Source: Gigaspora margarita (taxonomy: Eukaryota > Glomeromycota > Glomeromycetes > Diversisporales > Gigasporaceae). Taken from it: 64,000 nucleotides of DNA. Within the stretch, counting starts at the first letter, position 1. Every line of letters starts with the position of its first letter. The notes under the pieces are model-generated. The model made no database searches, was not told the origin of the DNA, and worked only from the letters and a program-made list of their open reading frames with translations. Location of the stretch: positions 197,463 through 261,462 of the forward strand of contig WTPW01000068.1 in the NCBI GenBank assembly GCA_009809945.1. Reading direction: 5' to 3'. Positions 45,240 through 56,944 of the stretch are shown here, piece by piece. The position numbers were made by a program, and so were the translations under genes.

Positions 45240-47700
45240 CTATCGCATATGGATTAGTCCTTTTGTATGTATTTTGTTTAGTCTAGTATACTTATTTATG
45301 ACAGATTTATTTGCTTTTATAGAACTAAAGTCGAAGTTTAATATGTTGATAGAATCCCAAGTAGGAGCTCTGCTTATAGCAACATAAACTTGGCCTTCTG
45401 CGAAAATATTGTAGCCTACGCTAAGTGTAGTCTGTGGTAGGGTTAATCCCTGAGTTTTGTGGATTGTGAGTGCGAACGTGTTTTGAAGAGAAAATTGTTG
45501 TCTTGATGCTGGGTTTCCGTTAATTTCAAAGTAAGATGTTTCTTTTTGAACGTTAAGTTTGACAATGTCAGTTGCAGTAGGGAACATTACTTCAATAGTT
45601 TGATCATTTATTATGCTAGTAATTACACTTATCATTTTGTTACAGATGTTATATTCGAATAGTTTGTTGTTCAGGAACATAACTCTTGCCCCTTCCTTAA
45701 GGATTATTTCATCGAGTAAATTAGTGTAGCGGTTGTAATTGAAGTTATTTTGGTTGGATGTACTTAGAAATCTATGATTTAGGGTGTCTAAGGCTTTTGA
45801 AACTAATGAATTAAGACCAAATTCATTAGTTGGGAGATTTTTGCATATGATTTTGTTAATCTCTTTAGCAGATTGGCGCGTTTTTACAAGATAAATTGTA
45901 GTAATTATTGTATGTTTGAGATTTGAGTTCCGTATCTTGTTATTGATTATATTTTTCGATGCTTCTGATAAGCGACCATATCGTAATTCTTGAAGTAAAT
46001 TGTAAAAACTGGGATCGCTTCTTTGTCTTTTAGGTTGTGTTAGTGCTCTGATCGGGTTGACCCGAACAACCCGAAACTAACTTGGTTATAATAAATTTAT
46101 TAGATGGGTCATGACTATAGATGCTAATGAAATTAAACTATTTCACCAGGTGATACAGTAAAATAGTTTTACCAGAATTACACCAAAATTTTATTTTAGT
46201 GAATTGGTACAATTGGTGATATTGGTGAATTGGTGAATTAGTGAAATTGGTGAAATTGGTAAATTGGTGAATTGTTGAATTGGTGAAATAGTGAATTAAA
46301 TTGGTGAAATGGTAAATTGGTGAAATAGTGAAATAGTGAATTGGTGAAATAGTGAATTGGTAAAATGGTGAATTGGTGAATTTGCTCAGTCCTATAAACG
46401 GTAAATAGTTCTGACCTCAAAGTGTGCCTATAAAAACATAAAATGTAAAAACATGAACAAAAACCTAACTGAATTCCAGGCTAAAATAATTCCAGACTCT
46501 AGAAATTCACTATTTCACTATTCCGCTGTTTCACCATTCCACCAATTCACCAATTCACCATTTCACCAATTCACCATTTCACTAATTCACCAATTTACCA
46601 ATTATACCAATTACACCAATTCACTAGTTACACCAGTTTCACCATTACCAATTGGTAATTGGTAAAATGGTGAAATCATTTCACCACTCTGATTTAATTT
46701 CACCAGCATCTATAGTCATGACCCATATAGTAAATCTATTATTATTGAGGTGGTTTTAGGTTGTTCGAGTCAACTCGATCAGAGCACTAGGTTGTATTAA
46801 GAATAGAAGAAAAAATTTTTTCTAGGCAGCCAAATGAAATACATATTGAGCATTTATTGGTGGCAGTTGAAAGAGATCACTGACCAGGAGTACAGGAATT
46901 CCACCAAATATTTTTGAGTTTTTATAAATTGAACCAAACATATTGCTGATAAATGAGAAAAGGTCACTTGAAACTATTGACACTTCTTCAATGATTAGAA
47001 TTTCAACTTTTTTTAGAGATTCATTTGAGCTTTGATCATGAATTGCCAAGGTCTCATATTGGGAATAAGTTTGTTTTATCTTTAGAGCTAAGTAGATGGT
47101 TTTTTTTACCAACATTTTGTATAGCCATTCCAGTTGGTGCAATTACGAGGTAATTAAGTTTTTTTGATTTAAAAAGGTTTATAATTATATATAAATGATA
47201 AGATTTACCCGTACTAGCTAACCTAGTTAAGAAGAAGTATGGGTATTTACCTTTGCTTTCTACCCTCCAGGAGTTACAAAGGATGTCGTATATTAAATAT
47301 TGGTCTTCATCTAGCATTAAAGTGCAGTGAGAGTCAATGGTTGGGTTTTTTGTTCCAGTGATATTAGTTGTTTGAGGATTAATTTATGGAGTTCCATGTT
47401 TTTAGATTGGTTAGTATTTGTTTTATGATTTCTTTATAGGTATTTGAGATTCGAAGTTGTTGGGTTACTAAGGTGTTGCTTAGCCTATTAATTTCTTGTT
47501 CATACTGTTTAGAGAATAGTGATTTAAATTTTTTGAAGTAATTTGGATGGTTTCCAAGAAGCTCTTCTTCTGAGTAGCATGGAATTTTCATTATTAAATG
47601 TTGGAAGAAGAATAATTCATCTAATTTGAGGATTCGATGAATTTTGAAGCATTTTGGTATATTTAATTTTATATTAATTTTTGCTTGTATTGATATAATA
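45240..47700 (-). pseudogene. Helitron Pif1-type helicase region
   Basis: On the minus strand: a lead-in FKIHRILKLDELFFFQHL and PCYSEEELLGNHPNYFKKF (47640-47500), then DEDQYLIYDILCNSW. The Walker A reads LTRLASTGKSY (usual GLAGTGKSY; two glycines altered). LVIAPTGMA and ILIIEEVSIVSSDLFSF (Walker B, usual DE altered to EE) follow, then VLLVSDLFQLPP. Beyond the MITE at 46041-46789 it continues LQELRYGRLSEAS, ILKEGARVMFLNN and, near the C-terminus, FALTIHKTQGLTLP and QVYVAISRA (45450-45350), ending at 45240. This is superfamily 1B helicase used in rolling-circle transposition. There is a frameshift near 47110 and the frame also changes near 47380. The C-terminal 146 codons are fully open. Confidence 0.88.
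46041..46789. mobile_element. hAT-type MITE family H4, 749 bp, in the Pif1 gene
   Basis: Termini TAGTGCTCTGATCGGGTTGA and its near complement; the flanks GGTTGTGT and GGTTGTAT match at seven of eight. Two inverted minisatellites of TTGGTGAAT (46200-46382) and ATTCACCAA (46497-46690) form the inner arms. The helicase reading resumes on the far side. Open frames rich in Phe-His-Gln are translations of the minisatellite. Confidence 0.9.
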
Positions 47701-47891
47701 ATAGATTTGTTTTTTTTTTTATGTATTTATTTGGTTTTATTTTTGATACATTTATAATTTTTAATTCTAATTATTTTTTTCGATATGATGGAAGTATTTT
47801 TTTTTATCTTATTTGTACTGTTATGAGTTATGTTTTACGATATACTGGTAACAAACAGACTTGAGAGCACCAGGATGTAGGTGAGATTTTC

Positions 47892-49035
47892 TAGGTCATG
47901 TGACAACCCGATCTCTGATCCACAAATCTTACGTTTTTGATACTCTTGCACTTACTTTTTTGATACTGATCGACATGAAATTTCAGTAAAAATAAGAATT
48001 TTCAAAACTTTGAGCGAAGATATCTTGGCAACCATAAGACCAAATTTGGTAAAACTTTTTTTATTTGAATTCTATGGCTTCATAGAATTCAAATAAAAAA
48101 AATTCATCGAATTTAGTCAAGTGGTTGTTGAGTTATCTTCACTCAAAGTCAGAGAAAATCAAAACGCCTATCAAAATAGAAGCTGCACCAAATTTTTTAT
48201 CTAACTTTGAGCAAAAATACCTCGACAACCATCTGACCAAATTTGATAAAACTATTTTTTTGAATTCTATAGCTTCATATAATTCAAATAAAAAAATTTT
48301 TATCGAATTTAGTCAAGTAGTTGTCAAGATATCTTCGCTCAAAGTTAGAAAAAAATCAAAACAACTATCAAAATAGAAGCTGTGCCAAATTTTTTTCTAA
48401 ATTTGAGTGAAGTTGTCTTGATGACCATCTAATCAAATTCGATAAAACTTTTTATTTGAATTCTATAGTTTTATAAAATTTATATAAAAAAAGTTTTATC
48501 GAATTTGGTTAGATAGTCGTCAAGATATCTTCGCTCAAATTTAGAAAAAAATTTGGCACAGCTTCTATTTTGATAGTTTTGACTTTGAGTGAAGATATCT
48601 TGACAAATACTTGACTAAATACGATAAAAATTTTTTTATTTGAATTATATAAAGCTATAGAATTCAAAAAAAAAGTTTTATCAAATTTGGTCAGATGGTT
48701 GTCGAGGTATCTTCGCTCAAAGTTAGATAAAACATTTGGCGCAGCTTTTATTTTGATAGGCATTTTGATTTTCTCTGACTTTGAGCAAAGATAACTTGAC
48801 AACCACTTGACTAAATTCAATGAATTTTTTTATTTGAATTCTATGAAGCCATAGAATTCAAATAAAAAAAGTTTTAACAAATTTGGTCTTATGGTTGCCA
48901 AGATATTTTTGCTCAAAGTTTTGAAAATTCTTATTTTTACTAGGATTTTCATATCGATCAGTATCAAAAAAGTAAGTGCAGGGGTATCAAAAATGTAAGA
49001 TTTGTCTCCGATCCAGGTTGGGATCACGTGATCTG
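47892..49035. repeat. 1.14-kb near-perfect palindrome
   Basis: Left arm landmarks (GGTCATGTGAC, CTGATCCACAAATCTTACG, GATACTCTTGCACTTACTTT, GATACTGATCGACATGAAAT) recur complementarily in the right arm down to GATCACGTGATC at 49022-49033; the centre is near 48463. Each arm contains three ~190-bp subunits that are themselves alternately inverted (GCGAAGATATCTTGGCAACC, GAATTCTATGGCTTCATAGA). Mismatches are perhaps one in ten to fifteen. It is a giant foldback unit of the same family as 1-490. It lies between the Helitron helicase and Rep regions. No gene. Confidence 0.9.
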
Positions 49036-49144
49036 AAATAGTCAAAATTTGACTCTCCGATTAGCTAATTCCTCTTCAGCTCCAAGTGTTTGTATTACCC
49101 GTACAAATAAGTGATCCGCCCAACAACTAACACAACAACACATA

Positions 49145-50160
49145 TGCAAGAATAGTTTTTTTTTTGTTTTTTTTTTTTAATCAGGGGAAGGGGAGTTTTT
49201 TTAATTGGTTTTTTTTTAATTGGTTTATTTTTTTTAATTCGTTTTATTTTTTTTATTTTTTTTGTTTTATCTTTTTTAGTTTTTTATTTTTTTATTTTTT
49301 CATATTAATTCATTTTATTTATTTTATTTTATTTTATTTTTTTTATTTTTTTTATTTTTCGTAATTTATTTTTATTCATTTTATTTTTAATTCAGTTTAT
49401 TTTTTATTTTTTTTATTTTTTTAAATTATTTTTTGTTATTTTAAATTTTTTTTTATTTATTAAATTCGTTTTAATTTTTAATTTTTTTTTAAATTATTTT
49501 TTTTATTTTTAGTTTTTTTTTATTTTTTTTTTATTTTGGTTTTATTATATTTTATTTTATTTTAAATTTATTTATTTTTTTTTAATTAATTTATTTTTTT
49601 NNNNNNNNNNNNNNNNNNNNNNNNNNNNNNNNNNNNNNNNNNNNNNNNNNNNNNNNNNNNNNNNNNNNNNNNNNNNNNNNNNNNNNNNNNNNNNNNNNNN
49701 NNNNNNNNNNNNNNNNNNNNNNNNNNNNNNNNNNNNNNNNNNNNNNNNNNNNNNNNNNNNNNNNNNNNNNNNNNNNNNNNNNNNNNNNNNNNNNNNNNNN
49801 NNNNNNNNNNNNNNNNNNNNNNNNNNNNNNNNNNNNNNNNNNNNNNNNNNNNNNNNNNNNNNNNNNNNNNNNNNNNNNNNNNNNNNNNNNNNNNNNNNNN
49901 NNNNATAAAAAAATTTTTATTAAGTTTGATAAAATAGTTATCAAGAACGTTGAGTTTGAAATTTCAAAAAAGGGGGTGCTTATTCATGTTAGGATACGGT
50001 AATTTGTTTTTTTTTATTTTAATTCATTTTATTATTTAGTTTTTTTTTTACTTTCTATTTTTTTAAAATTTGTTCAATTTTAATTTTTTTTAAATTATTT
50101 TTGTAATTGTAATAATTTATTTTATTTTTTATTTATTTAAATTAATTATTTTAAATTATT
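49145..50160. repeat. T-rich low-complexity tract with gap
   Basis: From 49156 to 49600 the plus strand is almost purely T with A and rare G or C (TTTTTTATTTTTTTTATTTT). A 304-N gap follows (49601-49904), and the tract resumes at 50005-50160. Frames made of Phe and Tyr here are meaningless. Confidence 0.9.
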
Positions 50161-50982
50161 TCAGGTAAAATAAAGAAACTCCTAGAAGAAACCTTTGCAA
50201 AGATGAAGTTTTCTAGTGAAAGAACGTAGAGTACTACTCCGTCACACTAGTTTAAGTTTTGAATTTATTTTCATTTTCTAATTGTTTTCTTTTTTTTTTA
50301 AATACTTATTTTCATTTTATTTTTATATATTTTATTTTATAATACATAATTAATTCTATACTATCTAAAACTCAACCCCGCACTAAAACTAAAACTAACC
50401 TTAATACTACAATCTAATCTCTACCTCGACTATCTAACCCTATTCCTTATCTAACACTAACCCTTATTAAAAACCTCTTTAACATCAATTACAGCACTAT
50501 GACATCTAGCAAAATGTTACAAATGATAAAACAATAAAGTGAGAAAACAACAAAGTGAGGAAACAACGAAGCGAGGAAACAACAAGATGATAATACTAAA
50601 AAAAAAATAAAATAAAACATTACAAATGAAATAATAGTACAAGAAAACAGAGACGTGACGAAATGATAATAGAAGAAAAAAAAGTAAACCGCCACTAATA
50701 AAACGACAATTGCACCTTATTTATGACAAGTGAAAACACAATGACAGCAATTGCAATACCGAACCAATAATGAAACCAAGGATAAAACTGTAGACAATAC
50801 CAACAGCGAAGAGAGGTAACAATACCAACAGCAAAGAGAGGCGACAACACCAACAACGAATAGCAATGTTAAAAAAAAGGTTGGTTAAAAAAAAAAAGAA
50901 GCTATATATTTATTTTTTTTATGTTGATCTGTATAACAGGGAAGTGTCTATGTGATCACGTGATCCTGACCTAAGACCAGAG
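50161..50982. other. Gene-free stretch with AACAACAAAGTGAGGAA minisatellite
   Basis: At 50520-50590, four copies of a 17-bp unit (GAGGAAACAACAAAGT); at 50770-50865, three copies of ATACCAACAGCGAAGAGAGG-type units. A CTAACCCTTATTAAAAACC-like C-rich patch lies at 50375-50470. No gene. Confidence 0.5.
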
Positions 50983-51659
50983 TAGAGTGTCTAGGATTAT
51001 GATGCTGCATAATATGCGCATAATTTGGCCTATACCACATATGCATTATTCATTGTACAATTTGTATATTTTGAGTTATCTAATATAATAACTGCATAAT
51101 CCGTTGAAATTGCTTATGTTATATATTTAAACAACCAATCATAATCATTTAACTATCATGAACATTAAATATAAATACATATTGCTTCATATTTACATAT
51201 ATATTTTAGTAAATTGTACTTACATTCATATGTATGTATGTACAAAAACTTGAAAAATATTTATTCTAAAAAAAGATATCAACTGGCAAATACGTATTAA
51301 TTTTTTTTAATATATGTAGCAATAAATTCTTATAAGCACAAGTGATTTATTTTTTCATGATAATTTATTTTGATAAAAAAAAGGTAAGATGAATAATTTG
51401 TGTAAAATAGTTTAGTATAAAGTAATTAAATATTATACTTATTTTCTATGATTTATAGATAATATAGTATATATAAATATCAACAACTATAGTTATTAGC
51501 AGTTATTGTTCATGTGATATGATCATGTAAAAATTTTTTGCCTTGATATTATTGTCATAAAATGATATCATCATTTATGCAAAATGTCACGACAAAAAAT
51601 TCATATGCTAATATAATATGAACAATAACATCAATATTGGATATAGAAAATAGCAGAAA

Positions 51660-51738
51660 ATTTTTTTCATCGGAGTTAATATCACTCATGTGCTGCGTAG
51701 CAGCACATGGGAGTGATATTAATTCTAATGAAAAAAAT
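51660..51738. repeat. 79-bp hairpin
   Basis: TTTTTTTCATCGGAGTTAAT pairs with ATTAATTCTAATGAAAAAAA across an inner perfect palindrome, CTCATGTGCTGC / GCAGCACATGGGAG. It lies in the left part of the H1-related element. Confidence 0.75.
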
Positions 51739-52149
51739 TTCCTGTTATTTTTCATCGTACGCCCAATATCTTATAATTATAAAACCAATATACTTATTTT
51801 ATAATAATTATGGATATTTTTTACTTTAAAATTATCAAGTTGTACAGTATAAACTATTATACAATACAGGCAATATTATTCAAATTTGATACTATAATAT
51901 AAAATTTTATTGACTAAAACTTGATAAATAATAATGAAAGATAAATAGCAAAAGCGCATATTTTACATAATTTGTAATTTAATGCATAATCATAAGGGGC
52001 GTGCCATTTATCATGTGATTTATACCATGGATACATGGGTCAGGGTAGTGATCACGTCTATATATAATATATATAATATATATATTACTTTTTTTTTTTT
52101 TTTTATCACTTTACAACCTTGCACTAATTTATTAGAAGTTATTTATATA

Positions 52150-54060
52150 CAAGATACAAAAACTATTTCTAACAATAATATTAGGCTAATACCTGACAAC
52201 TCTACTAGTGCCCAGGTAGGGTTTGCAATGGGCCGGGCCAAACCCGACAATTTGTGGGTTGGGCCGGGCCTGGGCCCAAATTTTAGGCCCGTGATTAATT
52301 GGCCGGGCTTGGGTTGGGCTTGAAAAATAATGGGCCGAGACTGGGCCCAAATTTTTAAGCCCGTAATTAATTGGGCCGGGCTTGGGTTGGGCTTGTAAAA
52401 TAATGGGCCGGGCCCGGGTATTATAAAGAGGCCCGATAAAACCCAGTAATACCCATTAAAAATATATAGCTCCTATTGATTAAAAATTGATCCTAGTTAA
52501 TTTGGTAAGGTTTGTAATTTTAGTATAATATAGCATAATAGATTCAAGAATATGTTATTTAACATTTTAATGATTAAGTTATCTATAGAATATAATTATC
52601 TTAGTGTTCCAAATTGAAAATTGATTTAGTTGCTAAGTTGCCAACTAATCAATAATAATTTTATTAGACAATTAATCAATTGGCAATAATTAATCAATTA
52701 ATTAATTAATCAATTAGTTGGTCAATTAGTTGATATCATTAACTAGTTGTTTCATAGTAGCTATGCAATTATATCTAAGCCATTTTGATATACTAACTAA
52801 TTTAATTAGTCATTTAATCAATTAATTAACTAACTAATTAATTAATTAGTTGACTATAATACTATTTGCAAATTATGAATTGGCCGGCTTGGGTTAGACA
52901 GACTTGGATTGAACTGGACTTGAGTTGGGCCGGGCCGGGCTTGAGTTGGGCAGGTTTGGGTTGGGCTGGGCTTGGGTTGGGCCGGGCTTGGTTGGGCCGG
53001 GCTTGAGTTGGGCTGAGCTAAGCTTGGGCCGGGTTTGGGCTTATATTTCAAGCCCGTGATGAATTGGGCTGGGCTTGGGTTGGGTTTATAATTCAATGGG
53101 CCGGGCTTGGGTTTGGGTAAACCCGGCCCGACCCGGCCCATTGAGAACCCTATGCCCAGGTATGGTTGTTGCACTGATATTTGTTAGTCTCTAAGCCATA
53201 TATGACATCACTCATATATTTTTTCGAGAACATATCCAGGTTCTCAGCTACCTCTTCATAGACCATTCCTTCAAAAACTTCATCTCTGAGCTACTTATAA
53301 AGATGAATAAAAAAAAGGAAAAAAAATAAAAGGGGAAAGTACAACTAAACGAAAACCTACAAACAAAACCAAAATAAAAAAAAAGAAAAAGACAAAGTAA
53401 AAGAGAAGAACAAAAATAAAGTCATGAAAAAACAGAAAATGAAGGCGTTAATACATCTAAACGCTAAACGATAAAAATTATATAATACTGCGCAAGGAAT
53501 CACCTCGCCTAGTATTATAATGTATAAAGAAAGTTCTAGAATTTATTTCCTCCAATCAACCAACTCCTATGCGTTACAACTTCATTACACGTTATTCCTG
53601 TTTACAACTTCACGTGCTTTCTTCCCGATTAGGATAGGAACAACAATGTTGATCTTTTGGAGAGGGTACGCCGAATTTCCCACTTTTTTGCCAAAATTCT
53701 AGTCGAAAAAAGCTCAGCGAGAATGTGGTAGAAGGGGTTCGTAAATTTCCTCTTGGACTTGCATCAAAAAACCTTAAGAAGGGTATTTAAAAAACTCATT
53801 TCCTTTTAGTTTACCGCCTGGCCAACCAAGGTATCTTCGTCGACAGAAGGTTTAACCTCTACCAGAATTTCTTGTACCAAGGGCGCCTACTGCTAGTTAT
53901 CTTGTACAACTGACGCTTCTGGCTTGCATGCCGAACATATAAAGGAGTCCCACTTAATAGTGTTGATCTTTATATGAACCGATGTATTAAGTTGCTTCGT
54001 CTATTACTAAAAGAAATTTTTTGTTTTATGTTTGCTTAGAATTTTGGTGCAAGTGATCGT
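52150..54060 (-). pseudogene. Worn coding relic of unknown family, split by the H2 MITE
   Basis: On the minus strand, 53302-53161 reads DEVFEGMVYEEVAENLDMFS and SDVIYGLETNKYQCNNH. After excision of the MITE and one duplication, it continues TWALVELS to about 52180. Upstream, 53990-53830 gives INTIKWDSFICSACKPEASV and EILVEVKPSVDEDTLVGQAV in frames with stops. The language is protein-like, but no family is recognised and whether the two parts belong together is unknown. Confidence 0.35.
52217..53152. mobile_element. hAT-type MITE family H2, 936 bp, perfect 8-bp duplication
   Basis: TAGGGTTTGCAATGGGCC at the left and ..GGCCCATTGAGAACCCTA at the right; TGCCCAGG flanks both sides exactly (52209-52216, 53153-53160). 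It is the inverted sister of 35208-36159 with the same GGGCCGGGCTTGGGTTGGGC arrays at both ends. The perfect duplication makes it the younger of the two. Confidence 0.95.
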
Positions 54061-54172
54061 TGGGAAGAGTGAGTTGAACTACAAAGTTTTTTTGAATATA
54101 TATATTACATTATATACGGTATATAATATATATATAATATATATATTATTTAATATTAAGTAACTTCTTTTC

Positions 54173-54444
54173 TACCAGTCCTTTTAGGTGATTTTACTAC
54201 CAAAATGTTCGTCTCAATGAGACGATTCTAACAAGCCCAAAATCATTAAAATCCAATCACAGGGTCACAAGATCGTTAAGGTTTTGCATTTTTATACATA
54301 GATATATTAAAATTTATATATATAATAATACACAACCTTAGCGATCTTGTGACCCTGTGATTGGATTTTAATGATTTTGGGCTTGTTAGAATCGTCTCAT
54401 TGAGACGAACATTTTAGTAGTAAAATCAACCAAAACGGACTAGT
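54173..54444. mobile_element. 272-bp MITE with ~110-bp nearly identical arms
   Basis: TACCAGTCCTTTTAGGTGAT...CGTCTCAATGAGACG...GGTCACAAGATCG on the left is mirrored by the right arm ending ..CAAAACGGACTAGTA. Only a handful of differences separate the arms; the loop is ~45 bp of AT. TA at the borders would fit a mariner-like origin. Confidence 0.85.
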
Positions 54445-54635
54445 ATATCAAGAGTTATTTAATATTATATATATTTATATAATATATTATAAATATTAGT
54501 CGTTATATTAACCAATCAGAATTGAGATTAGGTGATCACACCATACATGGATGGGGGTGGCTATTAAATAAAAAATATTACGTGATAAATATAGAGATAG
54601 GCAAAATAGTATTTTTCTACACCATGCATGCACAT

Positions 54636-54966
54636 GGTATGCTGCATGCATGCATGCATGCATGCAGTGTTGTACGTTTTGGCTGTCCACAGCCTTTTTG
54701 GCTTGTTCACGTCCAAAATTGTCCAAACGTCCAAGATTGTCCAAAGCTTGTCAGGCTTTAATAATTAATAAATCTATTTAAAAAATATATAAATATATAT
54801 TTTTTTAGATGCTGAACACATTCCAGTTAAAATTAAAATAGGTTATCTTAATAAAATTTTAAGTAATTTTACTTTATTTAATTGTCCAAAATTGTCCAAC
54901 ATTGTCCAAATCATTGTCCAAAGCTGTCCCGTGACAACACTGCATGCATGCATATATGCATGCATG
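54636..54966. repeat. GCATGCAT microsatellite, split by a MITE
   Basis: (GCAT)n at 54642-54664 and 54942-54966, with a further CATGCATGCATGCAT patch at 56775-56788. The two main blocks are separated by the MITE at 54665-54942, so they were one tract before insertion. Confidence 0.8.
54665..54942. mobile_element. 278-bp hAT-type MITE, TTGTCCAA subterminal motifs
   Basis: Termini CAGTGTTGT / ACAACACTG, a classical hAT-like CAGTG end. TTGTCCAA or its complement occurs about eight times close to both ends, as expected of transposase-binding motifs. The target duplication cannot be read because it landed in (GCAT)n. Confidence 0.8.
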
Positions 54967-55035
54967 TTCTATGCATTATAGCTAATTCTGGTCAGAAGTC
55001 TGCAAACTAGTCTGAGTCTAAATATTTTATATATA

Positions 55036-56521
55036 TTTTTTGATGCTGAACAAGTTTACTTAGTGCAAGAAGTAAGAATTAATTAGTAAAAATTTGTGAA
55101 TCATAAGATTTTATAGAATTTTATTAATAAAATTTTACNAAATCTTATGATNNACAAAACTTTACTAATTAATTCTAACTTAATTCACTAAGTAAACTTG
55201 TTAAGCACCTAAAAATACATTAAATCGGCAAAGTTGTTTTTATTTTACTTAAATTTGGAGAAAATATGCATAATTTTGGAATTTTGATCAAAAAAGTCAA
55301 ATTTAAGCATCTTTTCTCCAAATTTCAAGTAATATAAAAACAACCCTGCCAATTTAATGTATTTTTAGGTGCTGAACAAGTTTACTTAGTGCATTAAGTT
55401 AGAATTAATTAGTAAGATCTTGTGAGTTATAAGCTTTTATTTAATTTTATTAGTAAAATTTTACAAAATCTTAAAATTCACAAATTTTTATTAATTAATT
55501 TAACAAAACGCACTAAGTAAATTTGTTCATCACCTAAAAATACATTAAATCGGCAGAGTTGTTTTTATTTTACTTGAAATTTGGAGAAAAGATGCATAAT
55601 TTTGAATTTTTGATCAAAAAAGTCAAATTTAAACATCTTTTCTTCAAATTTCAAGTAAAATAAAACAACCCTGCCGATTTAATGTATTTTTAGGTGCTGA
55701 ACAAGTTTACTTAGTGCATTAAGTTAGAATTAATTAATAAAATTTTTGAATCATAAGATTTTATAGAATTTTATTAGTAAAATTTTACAAAATCTTAAAA
55801 TTCACAAATTTTTATTAATTAATTCTAACAAAACGCACTAAGTAAACTTGTTCAGCACCTATAAATACATTAAATCGGCAGGGTTGTTTTTATTTTGCTT
55901 GAAATTTGGAGAAACGATGCATGATTTTGAGTTTTTGATCAAAAAAGTCAAATTTAAGCATCTTTTCTTCAAATGTCAAGTAAAATAAAAACTACCTTGC
56001 TGATTTAATGTATTTTTAGGTGCTGAACAAGTTTACTTAGTGCGTTTTGTTAGAATTAATTAATAAAATTTGTGAATTTTAAGATTTTGTNAAATTTTAC
56101 TAATAAAATTCTATAAAATCTTATGATTCACAAAATTTTACTAATTAATTCTAACTTAATGCACTAAGTAAACTTGTTCAGAACCTAAAAATACATTAAA
56201 TCAGCAGGGTTTTTTATTTTACTTGAAATTTGGAGAAAAGATGCTTAAATTTGATTTTTTTTTTGATCAAAAATCCAAAATTATGCATCTTTTCTCCAAA
56301 TTTCAAGTAAAATAAAAACAATCCTATTGATTTAATGTATTTTTAGGTGCTGAACAAGTTTACTTAGTGTGTTTTGTTAGAATTAATTAATAAAAATTTG
56401 TGAATTTTAANATTTTGTAAAATTTTATTAATAAAATTCTATAAAATCTTAAGATTCACAAAATTTTACTAATTAATTCTAACTTTATGTACTAAGTAAG
56501 CTTGATCAGCACAAAAAAATA
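55036..56521. repeat. 326-bp satellite, 4.5 monomers, each two hairpins
   Basis: GCTGAACAAGTTTACTTAGTG begins monomers at 55044, 55371, 55696, 56022 and 56349: spacings 327, 325, 326 and 327. Each monomer consists of two consecutive inverted repeats of ~165 bp: one between GAACAAGTTTACTTAGTGC and GCACTAAGTAAACTTGTTC, the other between AATACATTAAATCGGCAGGG and its complement, with a GATGCATAATTTTG/GCATCTTTTCTCC centre. The last half monomer stops after the first hairpin. The homogeneous period with several-percent divergence speaks for amplification in the not-too-distant past. Ambiguous bases at 55139, 55152-55153, 56091 and 56411 fall in hairpin centres. No gene. Confidence 0.93.
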
Positions 56522-56944
56522 TATATAAAAATATTCAGATTTAGTTAGTTTGCATACTTAAGTTTGAGTCTGGTCTAAAGTTTGAAATTAATAAATTTTA
56601 GAATCTGAGTTTGGTCTGATCCCAGATTAGACTCAGATTGGACCAGACCTGAACTGGATCTAGAAGTATTAGTTACACCAAGATAGTTATTTTAGTAGCA
56701 AAATTATAAAGTTATTTATTATCAATTATTTTTTTTGTATAGGCATATTAGTATTAAATTGCTTAGACCATGCGCATGCATGCATGCATCATGCGCATGG
56801 TGCTCATCTCTAGATAAATGGCACGCCCCTAAGCATAATTTAAGCAAAAAATTCACATAATTTGTATAATTTGTAATTTGGTGCATGCATAATTTGGCTT
56901 AAATTATTGCATAATCCTAGACACTCTAGACCGGAGATTGATTA

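Larger units (their letters stand above)
51992..56832. mobile_element. 4.84-kb element with AGGGGCGTGCCATTTAT ends, nested
   Basis: Left end ATAAGGGGCGTGCCATTTAT; right end complementary, ..ATAAATGGCACGCCCCTAA. The flanks GCATAATC and GCATAATT agree at seven of eight, again hAT-like. It lies inside the H1-related element and encloses an H2 MITE, two other MITEs, a coding relic and the 326-bp satellite. No transposase recognised. Confidence 0.75.
50983..56928. mobile_element. hAT-type element related to H1, opened by nested insertions (5.9 kb)
   Basis: Termini TAGAGTGTCTAGGATTATG and the complement of ..CATAATCCTAGACACTCTA, matching the H1 ends. The flanks GACCAGAG and GACCGGAG match at seven of eight. 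Own sequence occupies 50983-51991 and 56833-56928; both parts carry GCATAATT motifs. The remaining 4.8 kb is a later insertion. No transposase was found in it. Confidence 0.8.

Noticed and set aside
46238-46665. Phe/His/Gln repeat proteins on both strands
   Set aside because: They translate the TTGGTGAAT minisatellite of the H4 MITE in both directions.
49164-49364. Phe-rich 66-codon protein
   Set aside because: Translation of a T-rich low-complexity tract.
55036-56521. CRISPR-like direct repeat array
   Set aside because: Monomers are 326 bp with no short repeat/variable spacer pattern, and the organism is eukaryotic; it is a satellite of hairpins.
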